A stretch of DNA of 48,387 nt from an uncultured Butyrivibrio sp. (GTDB lineage Bacteria; Bacillota; Clostridia; Lachnospirales; Lachnospiraceae), in assembly GCA_947168335.1 (NCBI GenBank), contig CAMVLM010000010.1, positions 1-48,387 on the forward strand, in the 5' to 3' direction. Shown in pieces: positions 27,474-36,865 of this stretch. The notes under the pieces were generated by a model. The model searched no databases. It was given only the letters and a program-made list of their open reading frames with translations, and was not told where the DNA came from. Every line of letters begins with the position of its first letter. Position 1 is the first letter of the stretch. Position numbers and translations under genes: made by a program.

Positions 27474-27486
27474 GGATAAAACCTTT

Positions 27487-28092
27487 TTATTTTGCAAGCT
27501 GCTCTTTAATTGCTCCAAGGAGTTCATCATAGCTTTCAAATGCAGGATACTGAGGATAGTCCTTCTTGATCTGCTCTGTTGTTCTGAAGAGGAATCCTGC
27601 TTTACTTGCCTCGATCATACCAAGATCGTTAAAGCTGTCTCCGCTTGCAATTGTATCAAAGCCAATGCTCTGAAGAGCCTTAACTGTTGTAAGCTTTCCT
27701 TTTTCTACTCTCATCTTAAAACCTGTGATCTCGCCATTGTCTGCAACCTCAAGAGAATTACAGAAAATTGTAGGCCATCCAAGCTTCTTCATAAGAGGTG
27801 ATGCAAACTGTGTGAAAGTATCACTTAAGATAATCACCTGGGAAATGGATCTGAGTTCATCAAGAAACTCCTTTGCACCGGGCATGGGATCGATAGTTGC
27901 AATAGTGTCCTGGATTTCCTTAAGCCCAAGTCCGTGTTCCTTAAGAATTCCGATTCTGAACTTCATAAGCTTGTCATAATCGGGTTCGTCTCTTGTGGTT
28001 CTCTTAAGCTCAGGGATGCCTGTTGCCTCAGCAAATGCAATCCAGATTTCAGGTACAAGTACACCTTCAAGGTCAAGACATGTTACGTACAT
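27487..28092 (-). CDS. thrH: ThrH-type HAD phosphatase (phosphoserine phosphatase / phosphoserine:homoserine phosphotransferase)
   Basis: ThrH dephosphorylates phosphoserine and can pass the phosphate to homoserine, touching serine and threonine synthesis. The 201-residue product opens with CLDLEGVLVPEIWIAFAE, nearly the family consensus, with DLEG in place of the usual HAD DxDGT. It also has TTRDEPDYDKLMKFRIGIL, VILSDTFTQF (motif II) and ASGDSFNDLGMI (motif III). The start at 28092 has GAGGAGG seven bases upstream. It probably shares a transcript with truA. The enzyme class is best known from Pseudomonas; the exact activity here is not proven. Confidence 0.88.
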   Translation of the reverse strand: MYVTCLDLEGVLVPEIWIAFAEATGIPELKRTTRDEPDYDKLMKFRIGILKEHGLGLKEIQDTIATIDPMPGAKEFLDELRSISQVIILSDTFTQFASPLMKKLGWPTIFCNSLEVADNGEITGFKMRVEKGKLTTVKALQSIGFDTIASGDSFNDLGMIEASKAGFLFRTTEQIKKDYPQYPAFESYDELLGAIKEQLAK

Positions 28093-28151
28093 TTTTCATC
28101 CTCCTCTTCCTACGTACAAACACAAATTAGATGTAGTGTACCACACTTTTA

Positions 28152-29870
28152 TTATTCTTCCCACTTCATACCGCCAAATTTTGTATGTTTTCTGCTTTCT
28201 TCCATTGGCTGCGGCTTACCGAAGTGATAACCCTGCGCTTTATCGCAACCTATTTTCTTGAGGAAATTAAAATGTGTTTCTGTCTCGACACCTTCGCACA
28301 ATGTTACATGGTCCATTTTCTGAGCCGCCTGAACAATGAACTCGAGAACCGTTCCGGCCTTGGGGTTCTTGTCAAACTGTCTGAGGAAAGTAAGATCAAG
28401 CTTCAATGTATCGAAATTGTAATCCAGTATCGTTGTCAACGAAGAATATCCGCTTCCAAAATCATCGATCCATACCTGATATCCTTCCTGTCTGAAATGA
28501 TCTATCTCCCTTTTTATCAGGTCATCATCCTCATTAAGAGCACTCTCCGTGATCTCTATATCCAGCATGTTCACAGGCATGTCAAAGGACTGTCTGTATT
28601 TCTGTACTTCATCAAATATATTACAGAGGTTGAAATCCAGTCTGGAAAGGTTGATAGAGACAGGGACCAGCGGTTCACCCATATCTCTTAAATGTGCGTA
28701 ATCCTCGCAGACCTTTTTCACCATAAATTTATCAAGCTTGTGGATCTGTCTGTGTTCCTCCAGAATATCGATGAAATTGGCAGGGGGAATAAGCCCCTTC
28801 TCAGGATCCTGCCATCTGGCCAGTGCCTCATAACCGCATATTTTACCTGTCTTTACTCTTACAACCGGCTGATAGAATACCTTTATATTCTCATACTCAA
28901 CGGCATCATCAATATTATCCAGCACAAACTGCTGCATCTGAAGTTTGGAATGAATATCCTCGTTGTAAAAAGCATAAGGTATATCATATCTGCTCTTAAT
29001 ATTCCTGCAGGCAAGACGGGCATGGTCACAGGCAAGTCCTATATCATTGCAGGAACTCTCCACCTTATAAATTCCGGCCTTAAGTTCAAGCTTTGCACCG
29101 GGAACCAGCTTGGCAGCATCATCATGTATCTTGGCAACAATAGGCTCAACATCTCTGGCGTAGGTACATACAACAAAATGATCCTCCGAAAAACGCGCCA
29201 CCATTCTTTCAAGGAATGAATGCCACAGGAGCCTTGCGATGTCATACAGAAGTTCATCGCCTTTTTTAAAGCCGTATTTTTCATTAAAAAGTTTGAAATG
29301 ATTGAGATCAAAATAGATAACAGTGATTCCTTCTCTTCTGATATTCATATCAGACATTTTTTCCTGAACCACTTTGTAGAAATGAGCCTGATTCCACATA
29401 CCGGTAAGAGAGTCCATCTCCTTGTTCATCTCAAGAACCTGACTCTCTGCATAACTGTTTTTATTGTGATTATAGTACTCGTTCTGATCTATATCTACGA
29501 TATAAACATAGTAATAACTTACGCCATCCTCGCCATGCACCAGATGGCCAAAATCCTCTATGTACCGGATGTTTCCTTTCTTGGACTGTATTCTGTACCT
29601 TACATAGTCATGACGCATTGCGCCAAAGACAGTCTGCTTGCTTATATTCCCCTGAGTCTGTGCATAGTCTTCGGGATAAACCATTCCTCTGAAAGTATTC
29701 CCCGTATATCTGCGAAAATCTTCCATATCATCGCATTCGAAAAGTCTTATTACATTCTCATCTGCGTATACTATCTCCTCACCGCCCTCGGCATAGTAGA
29801 TAAAAAAGCCCGCCGGCACATCATTTGGAATAAATGTACTTCCACCTGTTACTACGTGTTTCTTACCCAT
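28152..29870 (-). CDS. PAS-degenerate GGDEF-EAL protein, likely c-di-GMP phosphodiesterase
   Basis: This 572-residue cytoplasmic protein has a PAS-like sensor at about residues 15-135, then a GGDEF-family domain (TGMWNQAHFYKVV, YFDLNHFKLFNEKYG) whose signature loop reads RFSEDHF instead of GGDEF. It should therefore not make c-di-GMP, though it may bind nucleotides. The C-terminal EAL domain keeps the catalytic set: YEALARW, SINLS, EITES, IDDFGSGYSS, LKLD, CEGVE and AQGYHFGKP. Hydrolysis of c-di-GMP is the likely output, modulated by PAS and GGDEF. Start ATG 29870 has a G-rich site upstream; an ATG at 29891 lacks one. No membrane segments are present. Confidence 0.9.
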   Translation of the reverse strand: MGKKHVVTGGSTFIPNDVPAGFFIYYAEGGEEIVYADENVIRLFECDDMEDFRRYTGNTFRGMVYPEDYAQTQGNISKQTVFGAMRHDYVRYRIQSKKGNIRYIEDFGHLVHGEDGVSYYYVYIVDIDQNEYYNHNKNSYAESQVLEMNKEMDSLTGMWNQAHFYKVVQEKMSDMNIRREGITVIYFDLNHFKLFNEKYGFKKGDELLYDIARLLWHSFLERMVARFSEDHFVVCTYARDVEPIVAKIHDDAAKLVPGAKLELKAGIYKVESSCNDIGLACDHARLACRNIKSRYDIPYAFYNEDIHSKLQMQQFVLDNIDDAVEYENIKVFYQPVVRVKTGKICGYEALARWQDPEKGLIPPANFIDILEEHRQIHKLDKFMVKKVCEDYAHLRDMGEPLVPVSINLSRLDFNLCNIFDEVQKYRQSFDMPVNMLDIEITESALNEDDDLIKREIDHFRQEGYQVWIDDFGSGYSSLTTILDYNFDTLKLDLTFLRQFDKNPKAGTVLEFIVQAAQKMDHVTLCEGVETETHFNFLKKIGCDKAQGYHFGKPQPMEESRKHTKFGGMKWEE

Positions 29871-29955
29871 ATACTGGCCCCCATAATACATTAACTACGT
29901 AAATTTTATCCCATCGATATAAAACAAATATAAAATTTGAAATAAATTTTTATAA

Positions 29956-31137
29956 TTATTTTCGATATAGAAACTTTCTTGCAACTGTAAGAAAGATCTT
30001 GTATGGCAGGGGATTCAGAGCTTTATCCGCTTTTTTGAGTTCCTCTATGATGTGAATATGCTGGGGACAATGGCTCTCACACTTTCCGCAGGCCACGCAC
30101 TGGGAAGGCATAGCCGGCTCCTTGCGCATTCCGACGATTCTGAGAAATTCCTGTCTTCCGTCACGTTTATTATCCATATACATAGCGTTGTAACACCTGA
30201 AAATACTGGGAATGTCAACTCCGCGGGGACATGGCGTGCAATATCCGCAGCCTGTACAGCCCACCTTTATATTTTCATTTATGCTGTCTCTTACTTTTCT
30301 GACAAGTTCAAAATCTTCCTCCGTAAATTCATGAGCTTCAACTTCAGACGCTATTCTGCAGTTTTCTTCAATCATCTCTACTGAATTCATACCGGAAAGA
30401 ACGCAGGTAACCTGTGGCTGGTCCCAAAGCCATCTGAGTGCCAGTTCCGCAGCTGTTCTCTTCTTTTTATCTTCAGCTATATATTTCCTTGCTTTTTCAG
30501 GCAGCTGATTCACAAGCTTACCGCCTCTTAAAGGCTCCATGATAATTACGGGGATGCCCTTTTCACCTGCGGCTTCAAGGCCCTTTCTTCCCGCCTGGGA
30601 TACTTCGTCAAGATAGTTATACTGGATCTGACAGAAATCCCAATCATAGGCATTAAGTACTTCTATAAACATTTCAGTGTTGCCGTGGAAGGAAAAACCA
30701 ATGTGTTTTATCTGACCTGAAGCCTTCTTTTCTGCAATCCACTCCTCGATTCCAAGTCTCTTAAGTTTATTCCAGGCCTCGAGATCTGAAAGCATATGCA
30801 TCAGATAATAGTCAATATAATCCGTTCTAAGTCTTGCAAGCTGCTCATTAAAATACTTATCAATGCCTTCCTTACCTGCAATAAGGTACTGGGGAAGTTT
30901 GGTTGCTATCTGGATTTTTTCCCTGATATGGTTTTTTTCAAAAATCTCTCCGATGGCAACTTCACTGCCCGGATATATGTAGGCTGTATCGTAATAATTC
31001 ACGCCAAGCTCATAGGCCTTCATTATTTCCTTTTCAGCCTTGTCCATATCAATATGCGTTCCGTTTTTTGTAAAACGCATGCACCCATATCCAAGAAGCG
31101 AGATATCTCCACCCTGTCTGTTTTTTCTGTACTTCAT
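29956..31137 (-). CDS. Aldo-keto reductase with C-terminal 4Fe-4S ferredoxin domain
   Basis: The 393-residue protein has an AKR TIM barrel: LGYGCMRF at the start, ELGVNYYDTAYIYPGSEVAIG with the catalytic Asp and Tyr, YIDYYLMHML, and FSFHGN. The C-terminal part has ferredoxin-type clusters, CTGCGYCTPCPRG and CVACGKCESHCPQHI. Such fused reductases are common in anaerobes and are probably ferredoxin-linked oxidoreductases of unknown substrate. The start has AGGAG five bases upstream. It follows the hybrid histidine kinase gene by 23 bases, so the two are probably co-transcribed, hinting at redox-related signalling (inference). Confidence 0.9.
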   Translation of the reverse strand: MKYRKNRQGGDISLLGYGCMRFTKNGTHIDMDKAEKEIMKAYELGVNYYDTAYIYPGSEVAIGEIFEKNHIREKIQIATKLPQYLIAGKEGIDKYFNEQLARLRTDYIDYYLMHMLSDLEAWNKLKRLGIEEWIAEKKASGQIKHIGFSFHGNTEMFIEVLNAYDWDFCQIQYNYLDEVSQAGRKGLEAAGEKGIPVIIMEPLRGGKLVNQLPEKARKYIAEDKKKRTAAELALRWLWDQPQVTCVLSGMNSVEMIEENCRIASEVEAHEFTEEDFELVRKVRDSINENIKVGCTGCGYCTPCPRGVDIPSIFRCYNAMYMDNKRDGRQEFLRIVGMRKEPAMPSQCVACGKCESHCPQHIHIIEELKKADKALNPLPYKIFLTVARKFLYRK

Positions 31138-31160
31138 ATAATCTCCTGAAATTATGTAAT

Positions 31161-33785
31161 TTATCCCGCACTATCTATCTGCAGGAGTTTTCCGTCAAGT
31201 TCCATGTATTTATCTATAAGTGTATCCGTCTCTCCAAGGATAGTGTTCTGATCCTTTTGTCTGCCTGCTTCCTCAAGTCTTCTGGCCATTTCGGACAGTT
31301 CATTTGCGCCGATGATTCTGGCAGTACTCTTAAGGGCATGTACCTTGATTGTATAGTTCTCATAGTCTCCGCCATCTGCCAGTGTTTTTATCTCATCAGC
31401 CTTCTCACCTGCTGTCTCGTGGAACATCTTCAGAACAAAGAGATAGCTGTTTTCATCCCCACAGTTACTTATTCCCTGTGAAATATCAATCTCAGGAATC
31501 TGTGCTATCCACTCAGGTATCCTGCTATAGGCTGCTGCCCTTGCATTATTCTCTGTATTGTCCTGAGGCTTCTCCGATTCTCTGTCGAATCTGTTATTCG
31601 TTGGCATTATCACCTTTTCCTCAGGAAGATACTTAAGCAGCATCTCCTCAAGTCCCTTACCGTCAACGGGCTTGGAAAGATAATCAATAAAACCTTTTTC
31701 AAGATACATCTGTCTTGCTCCCGCAATTGCATTTGCAGTCAGTGCAATAAAGATCGTATTTTCCGTTCCATCCATGAATCTCAGTTTGTTGAGTGTTTCA
31801 ATTCCGTCCATGCCTGGCATCATGTGATCTATGAAAATAACATCATATGTATTCTTCTCAGCGGCCTGAAGAGCCTCCAGACCTGAAATTGCAGTATCTA
31901 CTTTGATCTGCGTTCTCTTCAGCAGATTCTCCACAACTATGAGATTGATCTCTGTATCATCGATGACAAGGATTCTGGCATCAGGAGCATGGAAAAGTTC
32001 CCTGTAGGTGGGGTTATCTTCATGCATAACTTTAAGCCTGTCTGTTATGTCACCAATAGGCTCCCAGTCAACTACTTCCTGCTTTATTTCAAATGAAAAC
32101 TCCGAGCCCTCCCCATAAGTACTGCTGACATTGATCTTGCTTCCCATAAGAGCAAGAAGCTGCCTTACTATGGGCATTCCTAGACCCGAGCCTTCTATGA
32201 AGCTGCGTTTTCTCTCCTCCTTTTTTAAAAAAGGATTAACCAGCTTCTCCATATCTTTTTCTTTCAATCCGACACCGGTGTCTGAGATTTTGAATCCCAG
32301 CATTATCTCCTTTTCAGAGACCTTGTCGAAATCTACTTCAAGTTTTACTCTGCCCTTATCAGTGTATTTGACAGCATTTGCAAGCAGATTCATAACTATC
32401 TGCATAATGCGGGCCTCATCCCCCACCAGTATCCTGGGGATATTGCTGTCACAGACTATTTCCAGCTCCAGTCCCTTCTTGTCAGCTCTTTCATGGACCA
32501 TATTTATCAGATCCTTCAAAAGTGCAGCAAGCTCATATTGATTAAGCAGAAGTTCCATTCTGCCTTCTTCGATCTTGGAAAAATCCAGAATATCATTAAT
32601 AAGAACAAGAAGTGTCTTACCTGCGATTTTTATGTCCGAAGCATAATCCAGTGTCCGCTTTTCCGCACTTTCCCTGAGAATCATCTCATCCATGCCAAGA
32701 ATTGCATTTATGGGCGTTCTGATTTCATGGGACATGCTGGCAAGGAATGTGGATTTTGCATTGTTCGCATCATCAGCTATCTGTTTCTGTTTGGTCAGCT
32801 CATCCATGTAGTGATATATCTGTGTTTCGTCCCTGACAGAGTAAATCTCTCCCGATGCATCATTGTTCTGATACAGGGTGTTCACACCAATGGCGTAGGT
32901 TTTTTTATCAAAACGGACCGGTTCCTTTTTGCCTGATTTGTCACGCAGCATTTCAACAACACTACGTGAATCACCTTTCAGTTCGGGGAAAAGTGCAAGC
33001 GCCGGCTTGTTATAGAAGCTGACATCTCCCTCTTCGTCTGTTGCGATTACGCCTTCTGAGAGTTTATCTATAACGTATTCCCTTGCAAGTGTTCCGACAT
33101 CCAGAAGGTTGTACTTCAAAATCGCTATGAACATAAAGGCTGCTGCCAGCGGGAATCCCAGCATGGTAAAATCATAAACTTCTGCCATATGGAATGGCTT
33201 AAGTATACCGATCGTAACCGAAACACTCTCCGTAACCATCGCAAACAGAACAAAAATAAGCCGCTTTTTGACAATGATCTTATCTTCCCTGATAATAGCT
33301 CTTACAAGCAGCGAAATACCTGCAACAATATATAAGGCAATTGTTGCATCCCAGATATGATGCCAAATTCCGTAATCATATTCGAGATCGGGAATCTGGC
33401 CATTCATTTCAAAACGGATATTTTTGTAATAAAGACCTGTAGCTCTCGTGGTAATAAGTATTCCATAAGTAACTACATTCATAAGAATCTGACCGATCTG
33501 AATGCTTTTAGGCAATTTAACCCCAACCAGTTCAGTGATAAATGCAAGCAGCGCAAATGCAATCCATATTCTACCCATGTAAGAAAACTTAACAGCGGTA
33601 AAAAAAGGTTCTTCAGAGAAGCTTGTCAGCTGCAAAAGGTAGCCAACATCATTAACAAGTGTTGCTGCGCAGCTCAAAAACAGATAGGAATGAAGTTTTC
33701 CTCTCCAACTCCTGAACACTACAATGCATTCCAATAAAAGTGCTGCAATACTCACACATTGGATACCTATTATCAGCTGATACAT
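31161..33785 (-). CDS. Hybrid sensor histidine kinase: 7TM-PAS-HisKA-HATPase-REC-HPt
   Basis: The 874-residue protein has about seven membrane helices in the first 220 residues (7TM histidine-kinase type sensor), a PAS domain (GVIATDEEGDVSFYNKPAL), and HisKA with His353 in SMSHEIRTPINAILG. HATPase follows with NLLANAVKYTD, DTGVGLKEKD and GSGLGMPIV. The receiver has Asp653 in VIFIDHMMPGMDG and the C-terminal HPt has His816 in KVHALKSTARIIGA. It can thus run a complete internal phosphorelay. The final response regulator is not encoded nearby. A TTG overlaps the GGAGG site; ATG 33785 is the start. It precedes the aldo-keto reductase gene. Confidence 0.95.
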   Translation of the reverse strand: MYQLIIGIQCVSIAALLLECIVVFRSWRGKLHSYLFLSCAATLVNDVGYLLQLTSFSEEPFFTAVKFSYMGRIWIAFALLAFITELVGVKLPKSIQIGQILMNVVTYGILITTRATGLYYKNIRFEMNGQIPDLEYDYGIWHHIWDATIALYIVAGISLLVRAIIREDKIIVKKRLIFVLFAMVTESVSVTIGILKPFHMAEVYDFTMLGFPLAAAFMFIAILKYNLLDVGTLAREYVIDKLSEGVIATDEEGDVSFYNKPALALFPELKGDSRSVVEMLRDKSGKKEPVRFDKKTYAIGVNTLYQNNDASGEIYSVRDETQIYHYMDELTKQKQIADDANNAKSTFLASMSHEIRTPINAILGMDEMILRESAEKRTLDYASDIKIAGKTLLVLINDILDFSKIEEGRMELLLNQYELAALLKDLINMVHERADKKGLELEIVCDSNIPRILVGDEARIMQIVMNLLANAVKYTDKGRVKLEVDFDKVSEKEIMLGFKISDTGVGLKEKDMEKLVNPFLKKEERKRSFIEGSGLGMPIVRQLLALMGSKINVSSTYGEGSEFSFEIKQEVVDWEPIGDITDRLKVMHEDNPTYRELFHAPDARILVIDDTEINLIVVENLLKRTQIKVDTAISGLEALQAAEKNTYDVIFIDHMMPGMDGIETLNKLRFMDGTENTIFIALTANAIAGARQMYLEKGFIDYLSKPVDGKGLEEMLLKYLPEEKVIMPTNNRFDRESEKPQDNTENNARAAAYSRIPEWIAQIPEIDISQGISNCGDENSYLFVLKMFHETAGEKADEIKTLADGGDYENYTIKVHALKSTARIIGANELSEMARRLEEAGRQKDQNTILGETDTLIDKYMELDGKLLQIDSAG

Positions 33786-33853
33786 TCGGACCTCCAATAT
33801 TTCTTACACTAAAACTGTCTGTACCTGTCTAGAATTGTCAAAAACCTAATTAG

Positions 33854-33882
33854 ATTATATAACAACAATAAATAGCATACAA
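33854..33882 (-). promoter_or_regulatory. Promoter of the hybrid kinase operon
   Basis: TTGTAT (33882-33877) and TATAAT (33859-33854) on the minus strand are 17 bases apart, just after the GH115 stop codon. No terminator was seen between the GH115 gene and this promoter. Confidence 0.65.
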
Positions 33883-36777
33883 TCAACTTTCCTTCGGTCC
33901 CAGAAATGTCTTCGGAAGTTCTGTATATTTATTGTATACAACAAGCTTTTCCAGAATGACTCCTGCATCCCCTGCATAGAAATTTATGGTGTTTACACCT
34001 TTCTTAAGGAGGTTTTGCCCTTTAATTATTCGCTCTCTGTTAAGGATGCCTTCTATCCAATCACTGCTCTGAAGGTCTGATGCGTAATTTTCCGGTACTG
34101 TATTTAAGACAGTTATTTCTCCATCATTTACGCTGTAACCAAACTTTAGTCTTCCGCCCTTTACAATAGGATTTCTCATAAGCAGATGGAAGTCTATCGT
34201 GTATTCACCTTCTTCATTCAAAAGAATATTGTATTTTACATAAGGAACCTTTCCGCCTGCTATCTCCCCTGCAGAATAACTCATAATTCCGGGAAATACT
34301 TTGATTGCAGATCCTGTTTTTCCCAGATATCTGATCACTTCGAATCCGGCATTTCCGCTTCCGGTGTTTCCGGAAAAATGCTCGGCGGACACGCAGCAAA
34401 GTCCCTGCTTTTCCGCAAACAGATTTTTCTCTCCAATAGTTTTCGGGCTATCCGCCTTAAATAAAAGATCCGTCTCTGATCTTACGCCGTTGTCAAAACT
34501 GATACATACTTTTACCCCGGCCTCTTTTGCTCCGTCTATTAGTTTTCTGTCTACACTGAACTTCACTGTTTTTCTTCCGCCATCAGAAATAGCCACCTTT
34601 CCTGAAGGGCAGTCACATTTGAGCCAGGGTGTATCATTTTTTATCTCGTAGGAAAAATCCACATCTCCTCTGCTGTCGATATCAAGCAGAACTTCCTCTG
34701 TATCCCTTCTTTCAAATTCATCACTTACAAGTACGGGCATGCCCTGCCAGTGAGAACCCAGATTGTATTTACGTGATCCCCTGAAGGAAACAACAGCCTT
34801 GGGCGCATGTATGGGAGTTACCGTCTCCACTGACGGATATGTCCAGTTGTAGTCATCCCAGCTCCTAAAGCCTGTATGGGCGGAACTCATCATATGATTC
34901 CACTTGCCATCATTAAATCTGTGGAACTCCTCAACATATCTGATGTCATCGGCAATACGCTCCTGAACGCTTTTCGCATAATGATTGGCATACACGCATC
35001 CTCTCTGCGCAAGCTCTCTGTTCATGCCCCTTTCAAGATACATCAGGATAAGATTAAGACTCGCAGCAGCAGGGTAATAGATCATACTAAGATATGTACA
35101 GAGTGCATTTCCGGCAAGCTCAGCTTTAAGTGTTTCTGCTTTTTCCAGTATATCTGATACATCCTTGTAAACTCTGTCACCCTCAAGAAAATCGACGGGA
35201 TTATAGACCATCTCATTCATGGTCTCAGGAGTTCTGACATTATTCCATCTGGTATAGCCCTCAAGCACGGAAGCAATCATTTCCTTTTGGGAAGGAGTTA
35301 CAGCATTCCCAAACTGGATATCTATCCAGTTTTTAGCAAAATCTTCTGTTTTGTTCAGTGCCTTCTCGCCCATTTCCTCGTAATTATAGGCAAGCTCCAT
35401 GAAAAAGCAGAGCGGATACTCATTGAACTTAAGGTCACCTACATTGACTATCCACATATCCCTGACACCTGCCTCATAGGCAAGGCTCATCTGCTCCCAT
35501 GTCTTGGTGAGCCTGTTGCAGTTAACCCACTCATAGCTAATAGGGCCGCCATGATAATCGAAGTGGTAATACATACCGAATCCGCCCGAATGCTTCGCCT
35601 CCTCTTTTGTGGGAAGGGCTCTGACATTTCCATGGTTATCATCACTCAAAAGGTATATTACATCCTCAAGTTCATCCCAGTCCTTTAAGCCCTCACAGGT
35701 TTTATCCCCGTAATAGTAATCTTCAACTTCTTTATATATTGCAAGCATCCTCGGAACCTCTTTGAGATCCGGATTTACCTGCTCCTTTATAATCGCGTTC
35801 TGTACTTTTATTGCTTTCTTTATTACATCGATATTTTCCTTAAGCGTGGCATTCTCCGGCAAAAGCTTTGAATCGCTCTCGCCTCTCATACCGATGGTGA
35901 TAACATTATCAAAAGCCTTATTTCTTTTAACTCCGTCCTCCCAGAATCTGCTTATGCCTTCTGCGTTGGAAATAAAGCTCCAGGTAGAATCATCGCTGTA
36001 TTTTTTATACTGCCTCTGCCACTCAACACCTGCTCTGCACATGGGTTCATGGTGTGATGCTCCCATAATTACGCCAAGCTTATCCGCAAGTATTGCATTC
36101 TCAAGGCCGGGTCCATCCTCAGAAAAAGAAGAATTCCACATTGCAGGCCAGAAATAATTTCCATTAAGCCTGAGCAGAAGTTCAAAAATCTTTCTGTAGG
36201 CTTTGGCATTAACATCACCAAATTTCTCCGTGCACCAGTTTCCGAATGCCGGCCATTCATCATTTATGAAAAAGCCTCTGTATCTGACGGAAGGCTCCTT
36301 TGAAACTATCTCTTTATCAAGTTCAAGGATAACCTCCTCTTTCTTTTCAGGCTTTGCATCTCCGAAATAGATAAGCGGCGATACTCCGCACAGTCTGGAT
36401 AATCTGAACATTCCATAGATAGTTCCGCGCTTGTCACTTCCGGCGATAACAAGAAGTTCCCTGATTTTTCCATTGTCACCAAAAGGTGCTGTCACATGAA
36501 TTATCTTGTAAACTTCGTGCTTACCAAGTATGTCATCAAGATTTATCTTTCCTTCGGTAGTAAGTTTCTCCAATAACTTACTGTTTCCGCATGTGGCCAT
36601 AAGAATGGCTGTCTCATCTGCCTTATTGACATCAGCTACAATATCAGGTCTTTTTCCTGTCACGCATAAAATGTCTTCCGCAACAGTCTCACCTATCATT
36701 TTTATCCCTTCAAAGCTCTCGGATTCAATTATGAATCCTGCAAGTTTATCGTCTCCAAATACATTAAAAAAGCTCAT
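33883..36777 (-). CDS. GH115 xylan alpha-1,2-glucuronidase
   Basis: GH115 enzymes remove (4-O-methyl)glucuronic acid side chains from xylan. The 964-residue product shows the family landmarks YRGFFINDEWPAFGNW, then LLLRLNGNYFWPAMWNSSF, then GVIMGASHHEPMCRAGVEW, SDDNHGN and FGMYYHFDYHGGP, with a C-terminal beta-rich extension. No signal peptide is visible at either candidate start, so the enzyme is probably intracellular and acts on imported oligosaccharides. The frame opens at 36834, but ATG 36777 has GGAGG seven bases upstream. That site lies in a strong hairpin, suggesting translational control. No xylanase or transporter genes are adjacent. Confidence 0.93.
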   Translation of the reverse strand: MSFFNVFGDDKLAGFIIESESFEGIKMIGETVAEDILCVTGKRPDIVADVNKADETAILMATCGNSKLLEKLTTEGKINLDDILGKHEVYKIIHVTAPFGDNGKIRELLVIAGSDKRGTIYGMFRLSRLCGVSPLIYFGDAKPEKKEEVILELDKEIVSKEPSVRYRGFFINDEWPAFGNWCTEKFGDVNAKAYRKIFELLLRLNGNYFWPAMWNSSFSEDGPGLENAILADKLGVIMGASHHEPMCRAGVEWQRQYKKYSDDSTWSFISNAEGISRFWEDGVKRNKAFDNVITIGMRGESDSKLLPENATLKENIDVIKKAIKVQNAIIKEQVNPDLKEVPRMLAIYKEVEDYYYGDKTCEGLKDWDELEDVIYLLSDDNHGNVRALPTKEEAKHSGGFGMYYHFDYHGGPISYEWVNCNRLTKTWEQMSLAYEAGVRDMWIVNVGDLKFNEYPLCFFMELAYNYEEMGEKALNKTEDFAKNWIDIQFGNAVTPSQKEMIASVLEGYTRWNNVRTPETMNEMVYNPVDFLEGDRVYKDVSDILEKAETLKAELAGNALCTYLSMIYYPAAASLNLILMYLERGMNRELAQRGCVYANHYAKSVQERIADDIRYVEEFHRFNDGKWNHMMSSAHTGFRSWDDYNWTYPSVETVTPIHAPKAVVSFRGSRKYNLGSHWQGMPVLVSDEFERRDTEEVLLDIDSRGDVDFSYEIKNDTPWLKCDCPSGKVAISDGGRKTVKFSVDRKLIDGAKEAGVKVCISFDNGVRSETDLLFKADSPKTIGEKNLFAEKQGLCCVSAEHFSGNTGSGNAGFEVIRYLGKTGSAIKVFPGIMSYSAGEIAGGKVPYVKYNILLNEEGEYTIDFHLLMRNPIVKGGRLKFGYSVNDGEITVLNTVPENYASDLQSSDWIEGILNRERIIKGQNLLKKGVNTINFYAGDAGVILEKLVVYNKYTELPKTFLGPKES

Positions 36778-36784
36778 AATAATA

Positions 36785-36825
36785 CCTCCGCATTTTCCTA
36801 TTATTGCATAGTAAAATAGCGGAGG
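36785..36825 (-). promoter_or_regulatory. Hairpin burying the GH115 ribosome binding site
   Basis: On the minus strand CCTCCGC (36825-36819) pairs with GCGGAGG (36791-36785), which holds the Shine-Dalgarno. ATTTT/AAAAT (36817-36813 with 36796-36792) extends the stem past a one-base bulge, and CTAT/ATAG adds an inner part. It ends seven bases before the start codon with no T tract, so it would repress translation rather than terminate. Confidence 0.7.
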
Positions 36826-36865
36826 CTTATTCATTGTTGCTATTCTTAGGACGTTATTTGCTTTT

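Noticed and set aside
29220-29894. 224-codon plus-strand open frame opposite the PAS-GGDEF-EAL gene
   Set aside because: Mirror frame of a well-supported coding region, with no recognisable domains or start signal.
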